Below, piece by piece: positions 1-6,045 of a stretch of DNA of 6,122 nt; within the stretch, counting starts at the first letter, position 1, and every line of letters begins with the position of its first letter. Where the stretch lies: assembly GCA_947176455.1 (NCBI GenBank), contig CAMWQQ010000097.1:1-6122 (forward strand), in the 5' to 3' direction. The notes below the pieces were generated by a model, which did not search any database, was not told the DNA's origin, and saw only the letters and a program-made list of their open reading frames with translations. The stretch is from an uncultured Odoribacter sp. Lineage in GTDB: Bacteria > Bacteroidota > Bacteroidia > Bacteroidales > Marinifilaceae. Position numbers and translations under genes: made by a program.

Positions 1-203
1 TTCCGGTCGGCAAAAGGTTTGAAAACCTCGTCCGGCACATATTGGAAAGGAATATTATTTTCCCGGACGACATTGAACAATTGCTGGAACAATTCTCCCC
101 GGTTCCCCTTTTTCAACATCACCTTGTCTATCTCTTTTCCCTGCTGTATTGCCTCCAGCACGGCTCGGATGCCGAATATACATTCCTGTTTATACTTTGC
201 CAT
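1..203 (-). CDS. rlmB: 23S rRNA 2'-O-ribose methyltransferase RlmB (TrmH/SpoU family), N-terminal fragment
   Basis: Reading the minus strand from an ATG at 203 gives 67 codons that run off the left edge, so only the N-terminus is present. The fragment carries the pattern FGIRAVLEAIQQGKEIDKV at residues 10-28, followed by a basic LKKG turn and, near residues 51-56, IPFQYV. This is the layout of the small substrate-binding domain (L30e-like fold) that precedes the SPOUT methyltransferase domain in RlmB and related TrmH proteins. RlmB methylates the 2'-O of G2251 in 23S rRNA using S-adenosylmethionine; the catalytic knot domain lies outside the window. The start is 30 nt after the ABC-F stop with no terminator between, so the two are probably co-transcribed. 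There is no strong Shine-Dalgarno, which is normal in Bacteroidetes. A different TrmH-family enzyme cannot be excluded from the N-terminus alone. Confidence 0.82.
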   Translation of the reverse strand, partial: MAKYKQECIFGIRAVLEAIQQGKEIDKVMLKKGNRGELFQQLFNVVRENNIPFQYVPDEVFKPFADR

Positions 204-233
204 ATTGTTTCGTTTCTATCGTTTATCATCCTT

Positions 234-2159
234 TCATTTTATCCGCTCCAACTCCTCCGTAGCCTTTTCCCATTCCTCCATGGCTTCCTCCAACCGCTTC
301 TGCACCTCTCCGTACCTTTTCAGCAACGCCTCTCCCGTCTCTCCGTCCGCCATTTTCTGCTCCATATCCGCAATTTCCGCCTCCAGCTCCGCCACCGCAT
401 TTTCTGCCCGCTCAACCCGTTGTTCCGCCTTTTTCACCTCCCGATTCAACTGCTTGCGTTCCTCAAAGGACAATTTGTTCTCCACCACCGGATTCACTGC
501 CGTCTGTCGCTTTGCCTCCGGCTTGTGCAACTGCTCGTACTCACGGAAACAGGCGATTTTCTTCGCTTCCAAGAAATCGGTCACGCCCCCCAGATATTCT
601 TTCAGTCCCCGGTTGGCAAACTCATACACCTTATCCGCCAAGCCGGTTAAAAAGTCCCGGTCGTGAGAAACGACGATGACCGTTCCTTCAAACTTCCGGA
701 GCGCCTCTTTCAAGATATCCTTCGTCCGCATATCCAGATGATTCGTCGGCTCGTCCAGAATCAACAGATTGTAAGGTTCCAGCAACAACCGCACCATAGC
801 AAGACGCGTGCGTTCCCCTCCGGACAATACCTTTACTTTCTTGTCCACCTCTTCGCCCGAAAACAAAAACGCCCCGAGAATATCCCGGATTTTTTTCCGG
901 ATTTCACCTTCCGCCACCCGGTCCACCGTATCCAGCACCGTCAGTTCCGGGTCCAACAGGTCCGCCTGGTTTTGGGCAAAATAACCGATATTCACGTTGT
1001 GTCCGATTTTTAACTCCCCATCGTAAGGAATCTCATTCATTATCATCTTCACCAACGTGGACTTGCCCTCACCGTTCTTGCCCACAAAAGCCACTTTCTC
1101 TCCCCGCTTGATGTCCAAATCGATATTCTCCAGCACCAAATGCGCGCCGTAAGCCTTGGTCAATGCCCTGCCGGCAACCACGATCTCTCCCGAACGGACT
1201 GCCGGCTGAAAATGCACCGCAATACGGGCGGCATCCTCTTCCTCCACCTCGATGCGCTCAATCTTTTCCAACTGCTTGATTCGGGACTGCACCTGCACCG
1301 ACTTGGTCGCCTTGTAGCGAAAACGCTCGATGAACTCCTCCGTATCCTTGATTTGCTTCTGCTGATTCTGCCAGGCGCGCATCTGTTGCTCCACCCGCTC
1401 CTTGCGCAATTCTTCAAAACGGGAATACGGCACCTTGTAATCATATATCTTGCCCAAAGAAATCTCAATCGTCCGGGTCGTCACATTGTCCAGGAAAGCC
1501 CGGTCGTGCGAAACCAGCACGACGGCACCCGGATAACTTTGCAAGAAAGATTCCAACCAGGTAATGGACTCGATGTCCAAGTGATTCGTCGGTTCATCCA
1601 GCAAAAAGATATCCGGACGAGCCAACAGGATTTTCGCCAACTCTATCCGCATCCGCCATCCCCCGCTGAACTCCTCGCAATTCCGCTCCAAATCTTCCGG
1701 CTTGAACCCCAAACCTTTCAGAATGACTTCGACCTCCTTGTCCACATTGCCCTCTCCCCGGATACTCAAAAGTTCGGTCTTATCGTGAATCTTGTCCAAT
1801 AATTTCAGGTAGGCATCCGACTCGTAATCCTCCCGTTCCGCCAATTCCATATTCAATCGCTCCACCTCATCCCTCAACGCAAATAAATCCGCAAAAGCCT
1901 TTTTCGCCTCTTCCCGCACCGTATTGCCGTCCGTGTACACCTTAGTCTGTGGCAAATAGCCGATTTTCACGTCCGACGCCATCGAAATAGTCCCCTCAGA
2001 AGGAGTCTGCACACCTGCCAGCATCTTCAACGTAGTCGACTTGCCCGCCCCGTTTCGTCCCGTCAGACCAATCCGGTCCTTCTTGTTAATCAAAAACGAA
2101 ACAGAATCCAACAAGTAAAATCCGCCAAATATCACACTGACATTATTTACCGAAATCAT
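234..2159 (-). CDS. ABC-F family ATPase (Uup/YdiF-like ribosome-associated ATP-binding protein)
   Basis: The 641-residue protein has two ABC ATPase domains, no membrane segments, and a charged C-terminal tail. Domain 1 shows Walker A GRNGAGKST (34-42), signature FSGGW (164-168), Walker B FLLDEP (185-190, catalytic E189) and H-loop SHD (217-219). The linker, about 240-310, is basic and helical; its FIERFRYKATKS...SRIKQLEK pattern is typical of the ABC-F interdomain element that reaches the P-site tRNA. Domain 2 shows GKNGEGKST (360-368), LSGGER (445-450), LILDEP (466-471, E470) and SHD (498-500). Residues about 562-641 are predicted coiled coil, as in Uup-like members. ABC-F proteins bind the ribosome and relieve translation problems; some give antibiotic resistance, but the neighbour rlmB and the general form favour a housekeeping role. 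The exact subfamily is not settled. Start ATG at 2159 lies about 22 nt from a predicted transcription start. Confidence 0.95.
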   Translation of the reverse strand: MISVNNVSVIFGGFYLLDSVSFLINKKDRIGLTGRNGAGKSTTLKMLAGVQTPSEGTISMASDVKIGYLPQTKVYTDGNTVREEAKKAFADLFALRDEVERLNMELAEREDYESDAYLKLLDKIHDKTELLSIRGEGNVDKEVEVILKGLGFKPEDLERNCEEFSGGWRMRIELAKILLARPDIFLLDEPTNHLDIESITWLESFLQSYPGAVVLVSHDRAFLDNVTTRTIEISLGKIYDYKVPYSRFEELRKERVEQQMRAWQNQQKQIKDTEEFIERFRYKATKSVQVQSRIKQLEKIERIEVEEEDAARIAVHFQPAVRSGEIVVAGRALTKAYGAHLVLENIDLDIKRGEKVAFVGKNGEGKSTLVKMIMNEIPYDGELKIGHNVNIGYFAQNQADLLDPELTVLDTVDRVAEGEIRKKIRDILGAFLFSGEEVDKKVKVLSGGERTRLAMVRLLLEPYNLLILDEPTNHLDMRTKDILKEALRKFEGTVIVVSHDRDFLTGLADKVYEFANRGLKEYLGGVTDFLEAKKIACFREYEQLHKPEAKRQTAVNPVVENKLSFEERKQLNREVKKAEQRVERAENAVAELEAEIADMEQKMADGETGEALLKRYGEVQKRLEEAMEEWEKATEELERIK

Positions 2160-2187
2160 ATCATCCGAAAATTAACATTACGAAAGG

Positions 2188-2220
2188 CAAAGATACGAAT
2201 AAGTTAAGTGCAATGCCAAA
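2188..2220 (-). promoter_or_regulatory. Bacteroidetes-type promoter for the ABC-F gene (proximal copy)
   Basis: On the minus strand TATCTTTG (2195 to 2188) matches the Bacteroides -7 consensus TAnnTTTG exactly, and TTTG (2220 to 2217) lies 21 nt upstream as the -33 element. Transcription would start near 2181, giving a leader of about 22 nt before the ABC-F ATG. The match is seen directly; promoter activity is inferred. Confidence 0.7.
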
Positions 2221-2261
2221 TTTATTTGAGCATTGCCGAACGCAAGTATCTTGAACGAAGT

Positions 2262-2292
2262 CAAAGATACGAAAAGTCGAGAGCAGAAACAA
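2262..2292 (-). promoter_or_regulatory. Second, distal Bacteroidetes-type promoter toward the ABC-F gene
   Basis: A second minus-strand TATCTTTG occurs at 2269 to 2262, 74 nt upstream of the first, with TTG (2292 to 2290) 20 nt further upstream. The -33 element is weaker than in the proximal copy because it lacks one T. It lies inside the second copy of a direct repeat, so it may be a real tandem promoter or only a duplicate of the first. Confidence 0.45.
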
Positions 2293-2311
2293 GTTTACTT
2301 GCAATTGCCGA

Positions 2312-2427
2312 TACGTTGGATTATATGCGAGAAAGGACATGGGGAATCAGAATTGTCAGACAAATCCAACCAACAACAATTGAACTAATTCGCAATTTTA
2401 ATGGAAAATCATATAGTTTGAATGGTT
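2312..2427. other. Unassigned remainder of the divergent intergenic region
   Basis: Between the promoter repeat and the plus-strand promoter there is AT-rich sequence with no recognisable RNA, terminator or domain-bearing gene. A plus-strand frame (2208-2432, 74 codons) is open across it, but its first part runs through the promoter repeat and its translation resembles nothing I know. The tail end could be the decayed remnant of a gene lost when the restriction locus was inserted; nothing in the sequence proves this. Confidence 0.4.
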
Positions 2428-2459
2428 TTTGATTAAAACTAATTCATTACTTTTGTAAT
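2428..2459 (+). promoter_or_regulatory. Promoter with overlapping dyad, upstream of the XRE-WYL-hsdMS operon
   Basis: TACTTTTG at 2448-2455 fits the Bacteroides -7 consensus TAnnTTTG on the plus strand. The nearest TTTG (2428-2431) is only 16 nt upstream, shorter than the usual 19-21, so the -33 element is doubtful. The -7 element sits inside the dyad ATTAC-TTTT-GTAAT (2446-2459), a candidate operator for a downstream regulator. Transcription would begin near 2462, about 20 nt before the HTH gene start. Confidence 0.5.
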
Positions 2460-2482
2460 AAATGGGAAAATAATAAACCTAT

Positions 2483-2734
2483 ATGGAAGAGACGAAAGAT
2501 ATAAATCGAATCAAAGTTGTGCTCGTTGAGAAGAAACGAACCAACAAATGGCTAGCTGAGCAATTAGGAAAGGATCCGGCAACAGTTTCAAAATGGTGTA
2601 CCAACACCTCACAACCGGGATTGGAAACATTGTTGCAAATTGCCAGTGTCCTTGATGTCGATGTGAAAGATTTACTTCATTCAACAAAAGAAGATGCAAT
2701 GTATATCAAAGTTCCAACCAACATAACGATGTAA
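2483..2734 (+). CDS. Small XRE/Cro-CI type helix-turn-helix regulator
   Basis: The 83-residue protein is almost entirely one HTH_3 domain. Residues 21-29 (NKWLAEQLG) form the first HTH helix, 31-41 (DPATVSKWCTN) the recognition helix, and 47-65 (LETLLQIASVLDVDVKDLL) the closing helices, in the usual XRE arrangement. A short tail of about 18 residues follows, with no second domain, so it should be a DNA-binding protein that dimerises through the HTH fold. It is the first gene of the operon, 14 nt ahead of the WYL gene and just behind a promoter that carries a small dyad, so control of the restriction-modification operon is the natural inference. A controller (C-protein-like) role is possible but the sequence alone does not show it. 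The start follows weak A-rich sequence rather than a clear Shine-Dalgarno. Confidence 0.88.
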   Translation: MEETKDINRIKVVLVEKKRTNKWLAEQLGKDPATVSKWCTNTSQPGLETLLQIASVLDVDVKDLLHSTKEDAMYIKVPTNITM

Positions 2735-2748
2735 AGACAATTAAAAAT

Positions 2749-3822
2749 ATGCCCAAAAACAAAAATGCAGAATATCGATTCCTTGTTTTAGACAGATGCT
2801 TTAGCGATTTCCGCCATAAATATACTATTGAAGACCTATTGGAAAAGGTCAATGATAAATTATATGATGCAAACGGCAGCAAGTCTATGATTATGAAACG
2901 GCAATTGCGAGGAGATTTAAATGCCATTCGCAAGATGCTCCCGGACGACATATACCTTGAAGCTATTCCGTATGATGGCAAGAAGTGTTACTATCGTTAC
3001 TCTAAACCGGATTTCTCTATCTACCAAAATGAACTTTCTGTTGCAGAGGTGCAAAATCTCCGTTCTACCATAGAAATGTTAGGTAAATACAGAGGTTTGC
3101 CATCAAATGGATGGTTGGAAGAAGTTATCTCTAATCTCGAAATCAGATTTGGAGTCAAAAGCAACGCTGAAAATCTTGTTTCATTTGGGCAAAACGAACA
3201 ATTAAAAGGATTAGAATATCTTTCTGATATTATCGATGCGACAATCAATCATCAGCCATTAGGAATTGAATACATATCAGCTAACGGGAAGCACCACCTA
3301 CACACATTGCACCCCTATTTTGTAAAGCAGTACAATGAAAGATGGTATCTGCTTGGTCTTGATGAAAAAGAGGAAAGAATCAAGAATCTTGCATTTGACA
3401 GGATTCAATGTATAGCTCACAGCAATCATACGTTTCGCAAAAATGAGTTCATTGATTTCAATTCCTATTTCGACAATGTGGTCGGCGTAACAGTTCCGAA
3501 TGAAGCTAAGTTGGAAGAGTTTGTATTAAGGTTTACTCCACAACGCTTTAAGTATGTTACTTCTAAACCTATTCACAAATCTCAAAAGACGATTAATGAA
3601 GAAGATTGCATCATATCTCTTACACTATATCATACCTTGGAACTGGAACAGCAGATATTCTCATTCGGACCCGATGTGGAAGTATTGTCCCCAACTTGGT
3701 TCAGAGAGGAATTTGCTAAAAAAATCAGTGATTGCATGAAAAAATATTTTCCTAGGCAAAACCTCTGCATAGGAAAAGATGAACTTTGCTCCCGTCATCA
3801 AACAATGGAAGTTAAACTTTAA
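2749..3822 (+). CDS. WYL-domain transcriptional regulator
   Basis: The 357-residue protein has three parts. Residues about 8-90 look like a divergent winged-helix DNA-binding region (RFLVLDRCF..., then a basic KRQLRGDLNAIRKML segment at 50-64). Residues about 150-230 are the WYL domain, with the literal W199-Y200-L201 triplet in HPYFVKQYNERWYLLGL and the downstream FDRI. Residues about 256-333 match the C-terminal WCX region (FVLRFTP..., then FGPDVEVLSPTWFREEF). The last ~24 residues are a tail outside these domains. WYL proteins sense ligands, sometimes nucleic acid, and often repress or activate bacterial defence loci (BrxR and CapW are examples). Its place between an XRE gene and hsdM suggests it regulates this type I restriction operon. 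Local GC is low (19 of 60 in one sampled line), unlike the ABC-F gene. The ligand is unknown. Confidence 0.9.
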   Translation: MPKNKNAEYRFLVLDRCFSDFRHKYTIEDLLEKVNDKLYDANGSKSMIMKRQLRGDLNAIRKMLPDDIYLEAIPYDGKKCYYRYSKPDFSIYQNELSVAEVQNLRSTIEMLGKYRGLPSNGWLEEVISNLEIRFGVKSNAENLVSFGQNEQLKGLEYLSDIIDATINHQPLGIEYISANGKHHLHTLHPYFVKQYNERWYLLGLDEKEERIKNLAFDRIQCIAHSNHTFRKNEFIDFNSYFDNVVGVTVPNEAKLEEFVLRFTPQRFKYVTSKPIHKSQKTINEEDCIISLTLYHTLELEQQIFSFGPDVEVLSPTWFREEFAKKISDCMKKYFPRQNLCIGKDELCSRHQTMEVKL

Positions 3823-3852
3823 TTTAGTAAAGATATGCCAATGTAGAAAATT

Positions 3853-3860
3853 AAAAGGAA
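3853..3860 (+). promoter_or_regulatory. Ribosome binding site that decides the hsdM start
   Basis: AAAAGGAA lies 8 nt before ATG 3869, the best Shine-Dalgarno in the window. The alternative in-frame ATG at 3779 would lie within the last 44 nt of the WYL gene and would add 30 residues with no counterpart in HsdM that I know. Confidence 0.65.
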
Positions 3861-3868
3861 TAAGATAT

Positions 3869-5641
3869 ATGAGCAACAATATACAACAGCAAACGATTAT
3901 CAACATTCAAGAGAAAGCAAACCTTATCTGGGCGATTGCAGATAAGTTAGTAGGGGTATATAAACCTCACGAATATGGCAATGTTATTCTCCCGATGTGC
4001 GTTATCAAACGCTTTGAGGACACTCTCGCGCCTACCAAGCAGGCTGTTCTTGATACAAATGCCAAACTTGACAAAGATGGCATTATGGTGAAAAAGGGAT
4101 TCTTAGAGACAGCAGCCAGTCAGCAATTCTACAACCTTTCTCCGTTCACATTTCAAAGCCTGTTGAATGATCCTGAGAATATCAAAGAAAACTTCGAATC
4201 ATATCTCAATCATTTCTCTGAAAATGTAATTGACATCATCCATCGTATGGATTTCGACCGCGAACTCCAAAAGATGGCTGATAACAATGTGCTATATCTT
4301 GTCATTAAAGAGTTCTGCACCACCAAGGCTTATCTTGGAGCTGATGTGGTTACCAGTGTGGATATGGGTTACATTTTCGAAGAGCTTGTGCGCAAATTCT
4401 CTGAAAGCTATGACGAACAGGCTGGAGCGCACTTTACTGCCCGTGACATTATCTATCTCATGGCAGAACTGCTTGTTGGCAACAATGAACAGAAATTGAA
4501 ACGTGAAGGTATTACTGCCTCCATCTATGATATGGCAATGGGTACAAGCCAGATGCTTGGTTGCTTGACTGAACGTTTTCTGAAGATTGATCCGGAAGCG
4601 GAGATTACAAGTTACGGACAGGAATTAAACAATCAGACTTTTGCCATTGCCAAAGCCGATACACTTATCAAGGGAGGCAATGCCGACAATATGCGCCAAG
4701 GAGATACGCTTGGCGATGACAAATTCTCTGGTTACAAGTTTGATTATATCATTTCAAACCCACCTTTTGGCATTGAATGGAAAACTTCAAAAGAAGCAGT
4801 GGAAAATGAACATAATCTTGGCGAAACCGGTAGATTCGCTCCCGGACTTCCTGCCATTGGTGATGGCCAGATGCTGTTCTTGCTAAATGGCATAGCTAAA
4901 CTGAAAGACGATGAAGGTCGAATGGCAATCATTCAGAACGGCAGCAGTCTTTTCAAAGGGGATGCCGGCAGTGGCGAAAGTGAAATCCGTGGCTATTTGT
5001 TGGAAAACGACTGGCTGGAGGCTATCGTTCAGTTGCCTAACGACTTGTTCTACAATACCGGTATTGCTACTTACATTTGGCTTATCACCAAGAATAAAAG
5101 CGAAGAACGTCAAGGCAAAGTCCAGCTTATAGATGCAAGTCAATGTTATGACAAACGTCGAAAGAGTCTGGGCAATAAGCGGGTGGAGATAAGTGACCGC
5201 TGCCGCGATCTTATCATGGAGGCATACAAGGACTTTACAGATTGGGTATACATAAGTGAAGATGGAACTTTGAAGGTTGAGAGCAAGGTGCTTGACAATG
5301 AATATTTCAAGTATTCCAAGCTCACGGTGGAGCGTCCTTTACTTGACGAAGAGACAGGAGAACCCATCCTAAAGAAAGGCAAACCGCAACCGGATGCCAA
5401 GAAACGCGACACGGAGATTGTCCCTTGGATCGAGGATGTGGACGAGTACATACAAAAGAATGTTCTGCCATACGCACCGGATGCCTGGATAGACGAGCAG
5501 AAGACCAAGATTGGTTATGAAATACCATTTACTCGTGAGTTCTATAAATATGTGGCTCCCCGTAAGAGTGAGGAAATTTTTGCGCATTTGAAGGAGTTGG
5601 AAGGATTGGAAAGTGAGTTGATGACTAAAATATTGGGATAG
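3869..5641 (+). CDS. hsdM: Type I restriction-modification system methyltransferase subunit HsdM
   Basis: From ATG 3869 the protein has 590 residues. This start is preferred to the in-frame ATG at 3779 because it has a good Shine-Dalgarno (AAAAGGAA, 3853-3860, 8 nt away), leaves a clean 46-nt gap after the WYL stop, and begins just ahead of the HsdM N-terminal helical domain (about 10-140). The N6-adenine methyltransferase domain follows: the DxGxxF-like AdoMet site appears as IYDMAMGTSQML (219-230) and the catalytic motif IV as SNPPFG (296-301). The C-terminal region keeps the family's KKGKPQPDAKKRDTE and GYEIPFTREFYKY blocks. Two HsdM plus one HsdS form the methylase that protects host DNA; HsdR adds cleavage. 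Motif I departs from the usual GxGG form, as I recall for one HsdM lineage, so activity is likely but not proven. hsdS starts 2 nt after the stop. Confidence 0.95.
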   Translation: MSNNIQQQTIINIQEKANLIWAIADKLVGVYKPHEYGNVILPMCVIKRFEDTLAPTKQAVLDTNAKLDKDGIMVKKGFLETAASQQFYNLSPFTFQSLLNDPENIKENFESYLNHFSENVIDIIHRMDFDRELQKMADNNVLYLVIKEFCTTKAYLGADVVTSVDMGYIFEELVRKFSESYDEQAGAHFTARDIIYLMAELLVGNNEQKLKREGITASIYDMAMGTSQMLGCLTERFLKIDPEAEITSYGQELNNQTFAIAKADTLIKGGNADNMRQGDTLGDDKFSGYKFDYIISNPPFGIEWKTSKEAVENEHNLGETGRFAPGLPAIGDGQMLFLLNGIAKLKDDEGRMAIIQNGSSLFKGDAGSGESEIRGYLLENDWLEAIVQLPNDLFYNTGIATYIWLITKNKSEERQGKVQLIDASQCYDKRRKSLGNKRVEISDRCRDLIMEAYKDFTDWVYISEDGTLKVESKVLDNEYFKYSKLTVERPLLDEETGEPILKKGKPQPDAKKRDTEIVPWIEDVDEYIQKNVLPYAPDAWIDEQKTKIGYEIPFTREFYKYVAPRKSEEIFAHLKELEGLESELMTKILG

Positions 5642-5643
5642 GC

Positions 5644-6045
5644 ATGGCAAAGACATACGAGACATATAAAGATAGTGGAGTCGCATGGATTGGGAAGATT
5701 CCAAACAATTGGAAAACATGCCGAATAAAGGATGAGTACGTTTTTCAAACGGGAGCAACTCCGCCTACAGGTAAAGAAGATTTTTTTGAAGGAGATAATG
5801 TTTGGATTTCCATAGCAGATATGAAGGAACGAATCGTTTATGATTCAAAAAAGAAGTTATCTGATTTAGGAGTACAAAAATGCAGTATGTCTATTGTGCC
5901 CCAAGGTTGCTTATTATATTCTTTCAAACTATCTGTAGGACAAGTTGCTTTTGCAGGTTGTGATTTATATACAAATGAAGCTATTGCATCATTTCTCACA
6001 GAGCGTGGATATTTACCTTTCTTATATTATACCGCACCTCTATTT
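5644..6045 (+). CDS. hsdS: Type I restriction-modification specificity subunit HsdS, N-terminal fragment
   Basis: Starting 2 nt after the hsdM stop, 134 codons of genuine sequence are present. The N-terminus YKDSGVAWIGKIPNNWKT is the classic HsdS opening, followed by the first target-recognition domain: QTGATPPTGKEDFF...NVWISIADM (about 36-61), then GQVAFAG, YTNEAIASFL and YLPFLYYTAPLF, which ends at the last real base. HsdS recognises one half-site with each of two such domains and positions two HsdM subunits; the conserved spacer, second domain and C-terminus are missing. The frame stays open to 6122 only because the sequencing adapter from 6046 happens to have no stop in frame, so residues 135 onward are not real. 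The close spacing suggests translational coupling to hsdM. The target sequence cannot be predicted from this fragment. Confidence 0.92.

Larger units (their letters stand above)
2188..2311. repeat. Two imperfect direct copies of a ~50-nt promoter-bearing unit
   Basis: Unit 1 is 2188-2239 and unit 2 is 2262-2311. Both begin with the identical 12-mer CAAAGATACGAA and end with ATTGCCGA; a hand alignment with two single-base gaps gives 39 matches in 52 columns. The spacing is 74 nt at the left end and 72 at the right. Between the copies is a hairpin: arms 2246-2254 and 2261-2270 pair with a single bulge around the loop ACGAAG. No T-run follows on either strand, so it is not an intrinsic terminator. 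From memory, similar sequence recurs upstream of genes in Bacteroides genomes; that was not checked. Confidence 0.7.

Noticed and set aside
19..1802. Several long plus-strand open frames opposite the ABC-F gene (19-666, 42-650, 663-1013, 1140-1802).
   Set aside because: They are antisense shadows of a protein with clear ABC-F motifs; their translations are low-complexity and lack domains.
2246..2270. Hairpin as a possible intrinsic terminator between the divergent genes.
   Set aside because: The stem is AT-rich with a bulge and has no following U-run on either strand; it also contains a promoter -7 element.
2208..2432. 74-codon plus-strand open frame in the divergent intergenic region.
   Set aside because: Its first part lies in the promoter repeat, there is no ribosome site, and the translation has no recognisable domain.
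2383..2445. AACTAATTC occurring twice (2383-2391 and 2437-2445), considered as a paired operator.
   Set aside because: A 9-mer in AT-rich sequence, with no symmetry and no link to promoter elements; chance is the simpler explanation.
3779..3868. Extended N-terminus of HsdM from ATG 3779 (30 extra residues).
   Set aside because: It would overlap the WYL gene by 44 nt, and ATG 3869 has a strong, well-spaced Shine-Dalgarno and fits the family's N-terminus.
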